The notes: generated from the letters alone by a model not told the origin. Shown: positions 7,813 through 16,329, numbered from the stretch's first letter. The stretch: DNA of 64,000 nt from GCA-2746365 sp963807625 (GCA_963807625.1 CAWECN010000012.1:334334-398333), one strand, 5' to 3'. A program made the numbers and translations.

Positions 7813-9014
7813 TACTGGTTTTTAAATTGTTTACGACGTATCAATGCGGCGGCGGCCAGCGAGAAGAATACCAGCATCATCAGGCCAAAGCCGGTATCCG
7901 GATATGAGTGTGTAGTAAACTGCGCCACCTTGCCATCACCAAAGACCGTTGGCATAAATGGTTTTACTGAGAATGCACCCATATCATTCAAGGTATGCCC
8001 ATACCACCATAGCCATGCAGAGTAGTCGATGATAAAGAACAATGGCAGCGCCATCGGCACTAACACTAACAGCCAGTACAATAAGCCGCTATTTTTACGT
8101 GCACCGAATACCAGTAATACCATGGCGCCAAGCAGACCCCAGAATGCCACATGTATTGCAATCTCCAGAGTTTTCACCATAGGCTCAATCTCTTCTGGAT
8201 TATTGAAATAGCGTGCCAGACTTTTAGCGTAATGCCAGGACATTACCTGAAAAGAACTACCATTCCATTCATCATAAGTACGGCCCTGTTTTGCCTGGTC
8301 AATATCATAGGTAATCTTTAACTGCTCGATCATGTTTTCCTTGCCGCTGATCTTGCTGATGCTTTTATTCTTTTGCATCTCTACTTCAGACGGTAATATG
8401 ACCTCAACACCAGAATCTTCCAGAGATTTTTTTAATACGCCGGTGATGCCACCGATGACTATTTCTGGTTCTGGCTCCTCAGTTGATGTATCCGAGGCAT
8501 CCTGATCAAGTGATGTTACTAATGCCTCGACATAACCTTCACTCTGCAGCTGAAAGCCATCATCGCTGAACATCGCCAGGTACATCCACACCGCTATGAT
8601 GGCAAAACCAACGCTAAGTAAAAGCATACGTATTTTAGGTTTGGTACACATGAAACCGAGCAGCATCACCATCATGAAAACCACCAGAAATTGTCCAAAG
8701 CCTCTTTCTAGCGGCCCACCGGCAGCGATAGGATACATACCAACGTAGTGGTTAATAGTATCCATTTCATGGACACAATCGAGCGCTTCTTCTTCCAGGA
8801 TCTCAGCCTTTTTCTGTAAGGTACAACCATTGAATACACCATTGATATGGAACTCAATGCGTACACCGTCAGGAAAAGATTCTTCTGGATAATTGGGCGC
8901 CGTCAGAGAAACCCACCAGATTGAGGTATAGAAGATAATAGCCAGCAAACCGATACCGATAAGAGAGAGAATTCCAACGGTTATGGTCTGTTTGTTAAAA
9001 GACGCTGCGCTCAT
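7812..9014 (-). CDS. nosB: NosB-like multi-spanning membrane protein
   Basis: A 400-residue protein with one N-terminal membrane helix, a periplasmic loop with two cysteines (NGCTLQKKA and LDCVHEMD), then several further helices. NosB-type proteins occur next to clade II (Sec-type) nosZ and are a marker of that gene order. Their exact function is not established. Conserved-looking segments include HYVGMYPIAAGGPLERG, which resembles other family members. A hydrophilic stretch near residues 160-260, rich in Asp, Glu and Ser, splits the membrane domain and looks longer than I would expect. The gene is separated from the upstream cytochrome gene by a strong hairpin and is coupled to nosD. The family name is assigned from context and general layout. 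Confidence 0.75.
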   Translation of the reverse strand: MSAASFNKQTITVGILSLIGIGLLAIIFYTSIWWVSLTAPNYPEESFPDGVRIEFHINGVFNGCTLQKKAEILEEEALDCVHEMDTINHYVGMYPIAAGGPLERGFGQFLVVFMMVMLLGFMCTKPKIRMLLLSVGFAIIAVWMYLAMFSDDGFQLQSEGYVEALVTSLDQDASDTSTEEPEPEIVIGGITGVLKKSLEDSGVEVILPSEVEMQKNKSISKISGKENMIEQLKITYDIDQAKQGRTYDEWNGSSFQVMSWHYAKSLARYFNNPEEIEPMVKTLEIAIHVAFWGLLGAMVLLVFGARKNSGLLYWLLVLVPMALPLFFIIDYSAWLWWYGHTLNDMGAFSVKPFMPTVFGDGKVAQFTTHSYPDTGFGLMMLVFFSLAAAALIRRKQFKNQ

Positions 9015-9102
9015 GAATGTTACCCTGTTGAATTAAGCTGAAATGAACAATAGCCGTTCAGTATTTGCCAATCAGTATAGCCAACCAGCAGTGGTCAAAA
9101 CT

Positions 9103-9130
9103 CAGGACTCCCTTATAGACGGGAGTCCTG
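9103..9130 (-). terminator. Perfect hairpin between nos cytochrome gene and nosB
   Basis: A perfect 10-bp stem (CAGGACTCCC / GGGAGTCCTG) with an 8-base loop lies 16 bases after the cytochrome stop codon and about 90 bases before nosB. On the minus strand it is followed by AGTTTTGA, a weak U-tract. It could be a partial terminator or an mRNA-stabilising hairpin that lowers expression of the accessory genes relative to nosZ and the cytochromes. Confidence 0.6.
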
Positions 9131-9146
9131 GCATATCACTTGCGAA

Positions 9147-9926
9147 TCAATCGTAATCCGGGTTCTGATAGTCAACCGAAGGCGCGAGATCTTTCTTTGG
9201 CACCTTGAGTCGTGAAGTATAGTTAATCACCATCTCCATGTCTTTATCGGAAAAGCTTTTGATCTGTTCTACCATGTCAGGGTTTGCGTTGCGGCGTTTA
9301 CCATCTCTGATCCACTCAAACTGGCGCATCATATAAGCATAATGCTGACCCTGGATCTTGGGATAAAACTTTTCATCATCGCCTTCGCCATTCTTACCAT
9401 GACATTCTACGCAATTGTCTTCATATAACTTTTTACCCTGCGCATACTCAGGAAAAAGTTCGTTCCATGTTCCCTTACCATTATCCGGGTTCATCGGCAG
9501 ACTCGCTGAATAGGCCGTTACATCTGCAACTAGCTGAGCAGGACTAATCTCACCGTGTTTAAAACCAGAGACAGCAAGGATTTGCTCATCCAGTGCAAAC
9601 GGGTACATTGTCGGGTTATCCCGGTTCTTCGCACGAATATCTGCCAATTGTTTAATCAGCACGTTTTTATGCTGCCCAGCGATCTGTGGGAAGGTACCAT
9701 CCTTTGCCCCCCAGCCCTCGAGCAGGTGACAGGCCGAACAGACTTCATACACGACAATGCCGCGTTCCCGGTCAGGTGTGAGCAACATCGCTTCGGTCTT
9801 TTCACCACCGGTCTTATTCCAGTCTTTAACATCTTTTGCCTGTCCAGACTCTGCAGATTGGGCTGCATTGGCAAAAACCAGGGTGAAAGCCAGGCAGCTG
9901 CTTAGTGATAATAATTTAAATTTCAT
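9147..9926 (-). CDS. Diheme c-type cytochrome of the nos cluster
   Basis: A 259-residue exported protein with a Sec signal (SCLAFTLVFANAAQSA) and two heme c sites, CSACH near residue 73 and CVECH near 164. This gives two cytochrome c domains of about 90 residues each. In Sec-type nos clusters such cytochromes (NosC type) carry electrons from the NosGH/quinol path to N2O reductase. The gene has its own FNR/Dnr-type promoter (10050-10091) and is bounded downstream by a strong hairpin. It therefore may be transcribed separately from, or in addition to, nosZ. I leave the symbol blank because NosC1 and NosC2 cannot be told apart from sequence alone. Confidence 0.88.
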   Translation of the reverse strand: MKFKLLSLSSCLAFTLVFANAAQSAESGQAKDVKDWNKTGGEKTEAMLLTPDRERGIVVYEVCSACHLLEGWGAKDGTFPQIAGQHKNVLIKQLADIRAKNRDNPTMYPFALDEQILAVSGFKHGEISPAQLVADVTAYSASLPMNPDNGKGTWNELFPEYAQGKKLYEDNCVECHGKNGEGDDEKFYPKIQGQHYAYMMRQFEWIRDGKRRNANPDMVEQIKSFSDKDMEMVINYTSRLKVPKKDLAPSVDYQNPDYD

Positions 9927-10049
9927 AACTTCTTCTCTATATATCCCTGGCTCAGTATATTGCTGAGCACAGGGGTTGATTGATTATGCATGGACACTTA
10001 ATCTATAGATATCGATTCCAGGCATACAGTATCTAATACGACAATCCTG

Positions 10050-10091
10050 ATTAGAACATAATGAATCACTAATGTGCTTGACCTTAATCAA
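10050..10091 (-). promoter_or_regulatory. FNR/Dnr-type box and -10 upstream of nos diheme cytochrome
   Basis: Bases 10078-10091 form TTGACCTTAATCAA, a match to the FNR/Anr/Dnr palindrome. Read on the minus strand, a -10-like hexamer TCTAAT (10055-10050) follows after exactly 22 nt, which centres the box at about -41.5. The predicted leader to the cytochrome ATG at 9926 is about 117 nt. Confidence 0.7.
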
Positions 10092-10128
10092 TACCAAACA
10101 CAAGGCGTTTTTACACAATTGTCATAAA

Positions 10129-10449
10129 TCATTTCAATGTTGCCAACCAGTCAGCGATTTCACGCATTTCAGCATCATTCACCAGACCCATGACACCTTT
10201 CATGGCAGCTGCCTGCCCATTATTGCGTGCACCTGATTTGATATCTTTCATCTGGTTGTATGCATAATCCGCACTCTGCCCGGCCAGTTTAGGGTACATA
10301 CCCATGATAGGGCTGTTGGCATCTTTACCATGACATGACCAGCATGTTTTTTTCTTGTACAGCTCAGCGCCATCGGCCAGTAAAGCCGTTGACACCGTCA
10401 ATGACAGAGCCGCAAATACAGCAGTAACTAATAAATTGGATGATTTCAT
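10129..10449 (-). CDS. Monoheme c-type cytochrome of the nos cluster
   Basis: A 106-residue exported class I cytochrome c. A Sec signal (residues 1-25, ending ...ALLADG) is followed by one heme site CWSCH near residue 37. Likely Met ligands lie in the MKGVMG region near the C-terminus. It is the first gene after nosZ and probably acts as a direct electron donor to N2O reductase or as a shuttle from the NosGH path. It is 89 bases from nosZ, with a GC-rich hairpin between them. Size and single heme fit the small NosC type seen beside Sec-type nosZ. Confidence 0.9.
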   Translation of the reverse strand: MKSSNLLVTAVFAALSLTVSTALLADGAELYKKKTCWSCHGKDANSPIMGMYPKLAGQSADYAYNQMKDIKSGARNNGQAAAMKGVMGLVNDAEMREIADWLATLK

Positions 10450-10493
10450 AATTTCACCTTATTTTGTGAGGGACTTTCTTTTTTTAACCAAAC

Positions 10494-10517
10494 GGGGGGA
10501 ACATAAATGCTCCCCCC
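10494..10517 (-). terminator. GC-rich hairpin after nosZ
   Basis: A 7-bp stem GGGGGGA / TCCCCCC with a 10-base loop lies about 20 bases after the nosZ stop. On the minus strand it is followed by GTTTGGTTAA, only a poor U-tract. It may be a leaky terminator or a 3' stabilising hairpin that favours nosZ mRNA over the downstream cytochrome. Confidence 0.5.
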
Positions 10518-10538
10518 TCTAATTAAATAGTTTTGTAA

Positions 10539-12827
10539 CTATTTTTTAACTTTAACCGCACCATTTTGTTCAAGGAAGGTTTTAGCACGCAGGCCCATAT
10601 CAGCGGTTTTAACCTGATACTGCCAATGCTGACCAGCCCATAGTGTGGCATTCTGGTAATCACCTTTGGCAGCGAAATCATCCGCTTTCTTCTTGGCTTC
10701 AGCCGCAAAACCTAACTGATCAGTAGCATCTTCAACCAGTGCGACGACCACAGGGAAGTCCTTGTAGTTATGACTGGTGATAAATCCAACCACTGAATCA
10801 ATAACCGCCTGAGTATCGACATTGGTTTTCACCTGCTTGTCATAATCAGCTTTGGTATAAACCTGGCCTTCTTTCATCTTGGTGGCTTTGGCTTTATAAC
10901 CTTTTGGTGTCACCAGCAGATAACCCTGCATTTCAAGGTGAAGCGCGGAACAGAACTCTGTGCAGTAGTATGGATAGACACCCGCTTTATCAGCCTTGAA
11001 TGTTGCTGACACCGTCTTACCTGGTTCGATAGATAACTGCACGTTTTCATTATAAACCGCGAAACCGTGTGTTTCATCTTCGGCACGTTCCAGGTTAGTC
11101 AGATGGATAGAAACCGTTTCACCTTCTTCAACCTGGATAATCTCCGGGGTGATATGTGAACGAATCACTGTTCCATAAACATGCACCACACCATCTTTAC
11201 GTACGACCTTTTCGCGACCTGCACGTGTTTTATATTCAGATCGACTATCTGTACGGCTGTTCCAGCCAGACTTATAACGAACAGCAGGTTTCAACTTATC
11301 GGCTTTGATTGCTACCGCGTAATGCGGTTCGCCTAATGGAAGCGGCATATCATACAGCAGCTCCATCTTGTCGCCACTGATATCGATCAACTGGTGATTC
11401 TGTGGATGCAATGGTCCAACAGGGTTGAAACGGTCAATCGCCAGCTTGTTTAATGCAACCAGGTATTTACCATCAGGAGTAACAGAATCACCTTCCATTG
11501 TCATCAGGTGACCTACGTTGTAATGGATATGAATTTGATCCAGTACCTTGCCTTGACAGTAGTCCCACTTGGTGATCATTGAATCCACATAGATAGAGGT
11601 GTAAACCACACACTCTTTGGAGTCATACTGAGTATGTAGTGGTCCTAAACCAACCTGAACCTGCTTATCTAAAGCACTTTTCAGGGAGATGATAGGAATA
11701 CCGTAATCATCTTTACCTTCGAAGTTTTTATCATCAATAGCTTTCTTTATCTTTTCCCAACTATAAACCCAGGCATGGCTATCCAGTTTACCGGCAATGA
11801 TGATATGCGTTCCGTCCGGGCTGACATCAACACCATGAGGGCTCTTAGGCTCAGGAATCAGATATAACAGGCCTTCTTTGACCGCCTGATCCATAGTGAT
11901 CAGATAAGAACCATTAACTTTCTTCACTTTGCCGGCAGCAACCAGCTCAGCGGCTTTCTTCCAGTTTGTTACATGCAGAAAGTCAGTGTCTTTTGCAGAA
12001 CAACCGGCTTCGAATGGAGGTCGGTTTTCACCACCTACATAACGCTCAGAACAGAAGGAGTTCGTGAAACCCCAGCCATAACTGGCATTTTTACCAGCGT
12101 CAGAAAGATCCTGACTGTATGGCGGTAATTCAAAGGTAAATGAGTCATCTTCGTTGATACGGCCTTTATCCATATCAAATTTCCAGTAAGTCACACCACC
12201 ACGATACTTCTCATTGAACTCTTCCAGAGGAACAAAATCGTTACTGAGAGGTGCCGCGTACTGAGCCGCAGACATCACGTATTCTGAATTCGGTGTTACA
12301 AAAGCACCACCATGTGATGACTTGTAGAAAGGACTGGATACGATCTGCTTGGTTTCAAAATCATGTAGATCGATGACAGCGATACGCGGGTTTGCCTTAT
12401 CGTTAATAAAAAGGTACTTACCGTTGTATTCGCCTTTTGTTTCTGTGAATGCAGGATGGTGGGTGTCACCAAACTTGATTTCGCCATCAAGTTTACCCTG
12501 GTATAACACTCTTTTTGATTCATCATCAAAACCGTAAGCCTGCCATGGTTCCGGCGTAAATACTGCGATGTATTTCAAAATACGCATTGATGGAACACCA
12601 TATACGATAACATGACCACTCTGGCCACCCGAACTGAATGCCAGGTATTCATCACGACCACCCGTAGGCGTATAGGTCTTTGCGGCAGCAAGAATATCTT
12701 TCTGCGTCAGACCGCGATCTTTCATAACATCTTCGAGTGATTTTGCCGACCATGCTGCTGTCGATACTGACAGACCCAGTAACAGCCCGGTTCCCACTGA
12801 AAGGGCACGTTTGGTAAAGGTATTCAT
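10539..12827 (-). CDS. nosZ: NosZ, nitrous oxide reductase (Sec-type, clade II-like)
   Basis: This periplasmic copper enzyme of 762 residues reduces N2O to N2. The signal peptide (NTFTKRALSVGTGLLLGLSV) lacks a twin arginine, so export is by Sec, the mark of clade II NosZ. Histidine motifs of the beta-propeller CuZ site are present (DTHHP, SSHGG, SPHGVD, GPLHT, GEPHY). The CuA site is CTEFCSALHLEM near residues 622-633. After the normal end of the CuA domain there is an extra helical segment of about 118 residues without heme or obvious metal motif. The start at 12827 is chosen because GGAGG lies six bases upstream. The ATG at 12833 would touch that ribosome site directly. Confidence 0.97.
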   Translation of the reverse strand: MNTFTKRALSVGTGLLLGLSVSTAAWSAKSLEDVMKDRGLTQKDILAAAKTYTPTGGRDEYLAFSSGGQSGHVIVYGVPSMRILKYIAVFTPEPWQAYGFDDESKRVLYQGKLDGEIKFGDTHHPAFTETKGEYNGKYLFINDKANPRIAVIDLHDFETKQIVSSPFYKSSHGGAFVTPNSEYVMSAAQYAAPLSNDFVPLEEFNEKYRGGVTYWKFDMDKGRINEDDSFTFELPPYSQDLSDAGKNASYGWGFTNSFCSERYVGGENRPPFEAGCSAKDTDFLHVTNWKKAAELVAAGKVKKVNGSYLITMDQAVKEGLLYLIPEPKSPHGVDVSPDGTHIIIAGKLDSHAWVYSWEKIKKAIDDKNFEGKDDYGIPIISLKSALDKQVQVGLGPLHTQYDSKECVVYTSIYVDSMITKWDYCQGKVLDQIHIHYNVGHLMTMEGDSVTPDGKYLVALNKLAIDRFNPVGPLHPQNHQLIDISGDKMELLYDMPLPLGEPHYAVAIKADKLKPAVRYKSGWNSRTDSRSEYKTRAGREKVVRKDGVVHVYGTVIRSHITPEIIQVEEGETVSIHLTNLERAEDETHGFAVYNENVQLSIEPGKTVSATFKADKAGVYPYYCTEFCSALHLEMQGYLLVTPKGYKAKATKMKEGQVYTKADYDKQVKTNVDTQAVIDSVVGFITSHNYKDFPVVVALVEDATDQLGFAAEAKKKADDFAAKGDYQNATLWAGQHWQYQVKTADMGLRAKTFLEQNGAVKVKK

Positions 12828-12833
12828 ATACAT

Positions 12834-12838
12834 CCTCC
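12834..12838 (-). promoter_or_regulatory. Strong ribosome binding site of nosZ
   Basis: GGAGG on the minus strand, six bases before the ATG at 12827. It decides between two in-frame ATG codons, since the one at 12833 has no spacing from it. Confidence 0.8.
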
Positions 12839-12899
12839 CATAGATGTGTTGAATTTTTTATTAATTAGTTGATACATGGAGCATCCCCACAAGTGTGAA

Positions 12900-12941
12900 A
12901 CAGTACGCCACTAACACGGTAATAGAATTGACATACATCAA
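12900..12941 (-). promoter_or_regulatory. FNR/Dnr-type nosZ promoter
   Basis: Bases 12928-12941 read TTGACATACATCAA, a strong FNR/Anr/Dnr palindrome. On the minus strand the hexamer TACTGT (12905-12900) follows after 22 nt, placing the box at -41.5 and the start of transcription near 12893. The nosZ leader would be about 66 nt. The Dnr-like regulator encoded at 15548-16234 is the obvious candidate, although an unlinked FNR/Anr could bind the same site. Confidence 0.75.
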
Positions 12942-13279
12942 GTCATACAGGAAACATGTGTCATATGACACACTTATTTATGTCATATAACTCAGTTTAT
13001 TACTGGCGATGATGGACTATATATACCTATCGGACCACGGTATGTGCGCTAGAAGCTGAGATATGTTTTTGAAAAATATAGATTACTTTTTAAGTATGCA
13101 GGCCTTCATAAGTGTTAGCACTACAGGCAATGTCAAAACGCCGGTTACAACACAGCCTTATACCGGCCACAAGCTATGACCCTGTGCACCCAATAGTGTC
13201 ATCTCGACAGCAGGAGAGATGACACTTACTGGTGAATTTATAGATTCCTGCCCATGAGAACTCTCTCAATTCGTGTAAA
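12942..13279. other. Intergenic region upstream of the nosZ promoter
   Basis: No coding sequence is convincing here. It holds the 3' hairpin of the neighbouring cytochrome gene (13195-13226). A weaker inverted repeat (GCCGGT...ACCGGC, about 13140-13166) lies nearby, along with an AT-rich stretch next to the nosZ promoter. Confidence 0.5.
13195..13226 (-). terminator. Hairpin downstream of diheme cytochrome gene
   Basis: A perfect 11-bp stem AGTGTCATCTC / GAGATGACACT with a 10-base loop lies about 54 bases after the stop of the cytochrome at 13280. It has no U-tract on the minus strand. It may serve as a 3' processing or stabilising hairpin. Confidence 0.45.
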
Positions 13280-13942
13280 TCAAAAATGCGATAACAGTCG
13301 GATATAACTGACCAGCGCCTCGACATCATTCTGACTAAGAATACCGCGCCAGGCCGGCATAAATCTCTGTTTGCCATCGAGGATACTTTTGACTATTTCT
13401 TCATTGCTAAGGCTATTAGTCTCATTAGGGTTAGTGTGATCCATCGGCATGATACCCATCAGGTTCGTCATGATGCCATCACCATCACCTTCGACGCCAT
13501 GACAGACCTGGCAATACGTCTGATACAGCTGCATCCCTAGCTCAGGATCCCCCATCAATTCATGCTTGCTGCGCCCCAGAAAACGCAGGTAGGCGATCAA
13601 TGCCTCGACCTGAGATTCACTGAACACATCATTCCATTCAGGCATGGCGTCACTGAGAAGGTTGTGACGGTCACGGCCCGTAATTGTCTGCCGGCCTTCG
13701 CCTGTGATGATTTTTGTCAGGATGGTGTCACTTCTTGAACGTACGGTGATCGTCAGATCAGCAGGGCTAATCTTCATTGCCTTTGCCAGCGGGCCCGCTC
13801 CTTTACCATCAACACCGTGGCATAACAGGCAATAGGAGACATATAATCTTCTGCCCTCATAAGCGGCTGGAGGATTGGCGGCTGCCGCAGTGGTGCTCAC
13901 TACGATGAGGGCCAGTAAAACAGCATGTATGATTTTTTTCAT
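13280..13942 (-). CDS. Exported diheme c-type cytochrome
   Basis: A 220-residue protein with a Sec signal (KIIHAVLLALIVVSTTAAAA) and two heme c motifs, CLLCH near residue 37 and CQVCH near 144. Each is followed by conserved elements of class I cytochrome c (DGKGAGPLA and PAWRGILSQ with a probable Met ligand in RFMPAW). It is a periplasmic electron carrier. It lies upstream of nosZ but is probably its own unit, since about 450 bases and a hairpin separate them. Its role in nitrite, NO or N2O respiration is inferred from location only. Confidence 0.85.
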   Translation of the reverse strand: MKKIIHAVLLALIVVSTTAAAANPPAAYEGRRLYVSYCLLCHGVDGKGAGPLAKAMKISPADLTITVRSRSDTILTKIITGEGRQTITGRDRHNLLSDAMPEWNDVFSESQVEALIAYLRFLGRSKHELMGDPELGMQLYQTYCQVCHGVEGDGDGIMTNLMGIMPMDHTNPNETNSLSNEEIVKSILDGKQRFMPAWRGILSQNDVEALVSYIRLLSHF

Positions 13943-14138
13943 AAATTTTCCCCGAACATAACGAGCTGCATTAAATTAATTAATAAGATTCTTTTAATAG
14001 ATGCAAGCACCACCTTAAGGTACTTTAAATGATAAACCAATCATTTTTTTAGCTGTCTGAAAACCATGCATTGGTCCATAATTGCTTCAACCAGTAATAC
14101 CTTAATGCGATTCCATTAATTCTGTAATTCCCCTATCA

Positions 14139-14190
14139 TTGATTTACATCATCATATCGCCTGTCTGTCAGCTGTGAAAATCTTTATAAT
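14139..14190 (+). promoter_or_regulatory. FNR/Dnr-like box and -10 upstream of monoheme cytochrome
   Basis: Bases 14139-14152 read TTGATTTACATCAT, one base off the symmetric box. A perfect TATAAT lies at 14185-14190, 32 nt further on, one helical turn beyond the 22-nt spacing seen at nosZ. The spacing makes FNR-type activation less certain. The box could also act on the divergent gene at 13942. Confidence 0.45.
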
Positions 14191-14226
14191 GACAGGAATA
14201 TAAATATGCCTTCTAAAGAGTAAATC

Positions 14227-14673
14227 ATGGCTACCAGCGAAAAGTATAATTCTGTAATGACAAAATCACTTTTGTTATTAGTTTTTACGTTTTTACCACA
14301 AGGCGTTTTTGCAGACAGTGAAGCAGGACAAGGTAAAGAGTTATACCAAACCTACTGCTCAAGCTGTCATGGCCTCACCGGCGGCATGGACATGAAGCAA
14401 CGCGTTGCGCCCCCTATTGCGGCTGTCAGGTTCCACTATATAGGGACATACCCGGATAAAACTTCATTTGTTACAGCGGTAACAGGCTGGCTAGAAAAAC
14501 AGGATGAAAATAAAAGTTTAATGCGCGGTGCAATTCGCCGGTTTAACATCATGCCTCCAATATCAATCAGCGAAGAAGATGCCCAGGAGATTGCCAGTTA
14601 TATCTATGTCGGCAATATAGAGAAACCTGAAGGTTTTGATGAACATGTTGAACAGCAGCATGGTCGTCGTTAA
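14227..14673 (+). CDS. Exported monoheme c-type cytochrome
   Basis: A 148-residue protein with an N-terminal signal (about residues 11-30) and one heme site CSSCH near residue 49. A late Met (FNIMPPI) could be the sixth ligand. An AAGAG ribosome site precedes the ATG at 14227. A second in-frame ATG at 14257 gives a shorter signal peptide but has no ribosome site. It precedes the truncated peroxidase gene by 48 bases on the same strand, so the two were probably an operon. The exact role is unknown. Confidence 0.8.
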   Translation: MATSEKYNSVMTKSLLLLVFTFLPQGVFADSEAGQGKELYQTYCSSCHGLTGGMDMKQRVAPPIAAVRFHYIGTYPDKTSFVTAVTGWLEKQDENKSLMRGAIRRFNIMPPISISEEDAQEIASYIYVGNIEKPEGFDEHVEQQHGRR

Positions 14674-14721
14674 AAGAGTCAAAGATATCATGAGTCCTTC
14701 ATCTGCGGAAATAGAGAAGAT

Positions 14722-15384
14722 ATGAAAATCATCAGCTGGATCGTTACTGTATTTCTTTTACTGGCAACTAGCATGGTATCTGCAGAAGAAACAGAGTTAT
14801 TAATTCGGCGTGCAAATCGCATTTTCTCCCCCTTACCTGATGCCATGCCCGGCTCGGAAAATGACACGCCGGAACGTATCGCACTGGGTAAAAAACTCTT
14901 TTTTGAAAAACGCCTGTCTATCAACGATACACAATCCTGTGCCTCCTGCCACCGGCTGGCAGATGGTTTTGCCGGCGTTGATAATTTAGCCACCTCTCCC
15001 GGTGCAAGAAAACAACCGGGCACCCGCAACAGCCCAACCATATTAAATGCAGGCTGGCAGGATAGTCAGTTCTGGGATGGTCGTGCCGAAGATCTGGTCG
15101 AACAGGCAAAAGGCCCCATTCTTAATCCGATAGAAATGGGCATGCCCGACGAACAGACCGTGGAAAAGAAAATCCAGAGTATTGCTGAATATCAAAAAGC
15201 TTTCGCCTCTGCTTTCCCCGGAGAAAAATCTGCTATCAGCTACCAGAATATTGCTGAAGCCATCGCTGCAATGGTACGCACTTCATACAGCCCTTCATTT
15301 AATATATGTAATCCCAATAAAGCAAAAAAAATAATGGTTGCTGAAGCAATGAGAATAGATAACCACACAGCCCAGTTTTTTTGA
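14722..15384 (+). pseudogene. Truncated MauG/cytochrome c peroxidase-like gene
   Basis: Residues 1-22 are a signal peptide. The N-terminal domain of the CcpA/MauG family then follows in good order: ERIALGKKLFFEKRLS, heme site CASCH near residue 73, GTRNSPTILNAGW and FWDGRAEDLVEQAKGP. The similarity ends at about residue 188 in NIAEAIAAMVRT, where the family normally continues with a second domain and second heme site. The last 30 codons are the antisense of the converging membrane-protein gene. Full-length relatives are about 320-350 residues. The gene has lost its C-terminal half and cannot work as a diheme peroxidase. Confidence 0.8.
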
Positions 15385-15512
15385 AAAAACAGGCCGGCTC
15401 CTGCTAATAGATAAGCAAATCCTGCGAGGAAATTAAACCAGAGCACAAATGGTACGTAGTTACCGGCATTCTCCCTGTCAGCACCATCAATAAATAATAC
15501 CGATCGTGGCAT
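15240..15512 (-). pseudogene. Truncated small membrane protein gene
   Basis: The frame encodes about 90 residues. It has convincing membrane helices (FNFLAGFAYLLAGAGLFF and WAVWLSILIASATIIFFALL) and a clean C-terminal motif LNEGLYEVRT. Beyond that point it reads into antisense of the peroxidase fragment and stops after ASAIFW. It therefore looks like the other side of the same deletion, with its C-terminus lost. I do not recognise the family. Its presumed start at 15512 is only 35 bases from the start of the divergent dnr-like gene. Confidence 0.55.
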
Positions 15513-15547
15513 ACTAGGACATCTAACGAATTTCAAGAACAGCTGAT

Positions 15548-16234
15548 ATGGCACAGAAAAATTGCAAAGCGATCGAGGAGTGTCTCAAGCAGCACCATCT
15601 ATTCTCCAAACTTACCGAGTTACAACTCGACAGGGTCTATAAAAACAGCCAGATAACTCGCCTGGATGAAGGACAGATCCTGTTCAATCAGTCCGAAAAA
15701 GTAAAAGCTTTCTACATGGTACTCAGCGGAAAGATCAAACTGTTTCGCATGTCGGCGGATGGCCAGGAAAAAATTATTGAGATCGTCAACCAGGGCGAGG
15801 TATTTGCCGAAGCGTTAATGTTCACCGATCAGACAGACTACCCGGTGAGTTCAGCCGCACTTTCCGAAACGGAGGTTCTGTGCATCAATTCAGAAAAATT
15901 CAAGAACATGCTATGGGACTCGACGGATACATGTCTGTTATTACTCGGTGACATGAGTTTTCGTCTGAGAAAACTGGTCAATGAGATCGATAAGTTAACT
16001 TTACACAGTGGCACCTGCCGCGTCGCCTCGTATCTGATACAGGAGATGCCTGAAGGTCAGAAAGAATTCAAACTGGAAATCCCTAAAAACATCATCGCGG
16101 CAAGATTATCGATAAAACCCGAAACCTTCTCTCGCATAATAAAGAGTCTTAATAGCAAGGGCATTCTAAGCATCGATGGAAACAGTGTGATAGTTCACAA
16201 TGTCGATACATTGAGAGAGCAGAGCCTCCTATAG
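15548..16234 (+). CDS. dnr: Dnr-type CRP/FNR family regulator
   Basis: A 228-residue regulator. Residues 20-140 form the cyclic-nucleotide-binding-like sensor domain (FYMVLSGKIKLFRMSADGQEK, FAEALMF), close in wording to Dnr of Pseudomonas. Residues 150-220 form the winged helix with recognition helix LSIKPETFSRIIKSL. The E-x-x-S-R pattern fits binding to FNR-type TTGAT boxes. It has no N-terminal cysteine cluster like FNR, so it is probably a heme-based NO sensor. The window holds FNR/Dnr-type boxes at nosZ, nnrS and other genes, which are its likely targets. A long inverted repeat follows the gene. Confidence 0.85.
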   Translation: MAQKNCKAIEECLKQHHLFSKLTELQLDRVYKNSQITRLDEGQILFNQSEKVKAFYMVLSGKIKLFRMSADGQEKIIEIVNQGEVFAEALMFTDQTDYPVSSAALSETEVLCINSEKFKNMLWDSTDTCLLLLGDMSFRLRKLVNEIDKLTLHSGTCRVASYLIQEMPEGQKEFKLEIPKNIIAARLSIKPETFSRIIKSLNSKGILSIDGNSVIVHNVDTLREQSLL

Positions 16235-16262
16235 ATCACCGCCAGGCAGCTGATACGCCTGT

Positions 16263-16311
16263 TTTGTCGATGATTAATGCATGTGAAAAAATTTCATTAA
16301 TCATCGACAAA
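16263..16311. repeat. 17-bp perfect inverted repeat downstream of dnr
   Basis: Arms 16263-16279 and 16295-16311 are perfectly complementary (TTTGTCGATGATTAATG and its reverse complement) around a 15-base AT-rich loop. It starts 28 bases after the dnr-like stop codon. There is no U-run directly after it. It may end transcription of dnr or be an operator for the gene at 16418. Confidence 0.6.
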
Positions 16312-16329
16312 TACAACTTTCTCTTGTCG

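Noticed and set aside
13174..13377. 67-codon minus-strand frame at the end of the diheme cytochrome gene
   Set aside because: It overlaps the cytochrome in another frame, includes the 3' hairpin and shows no protein features.
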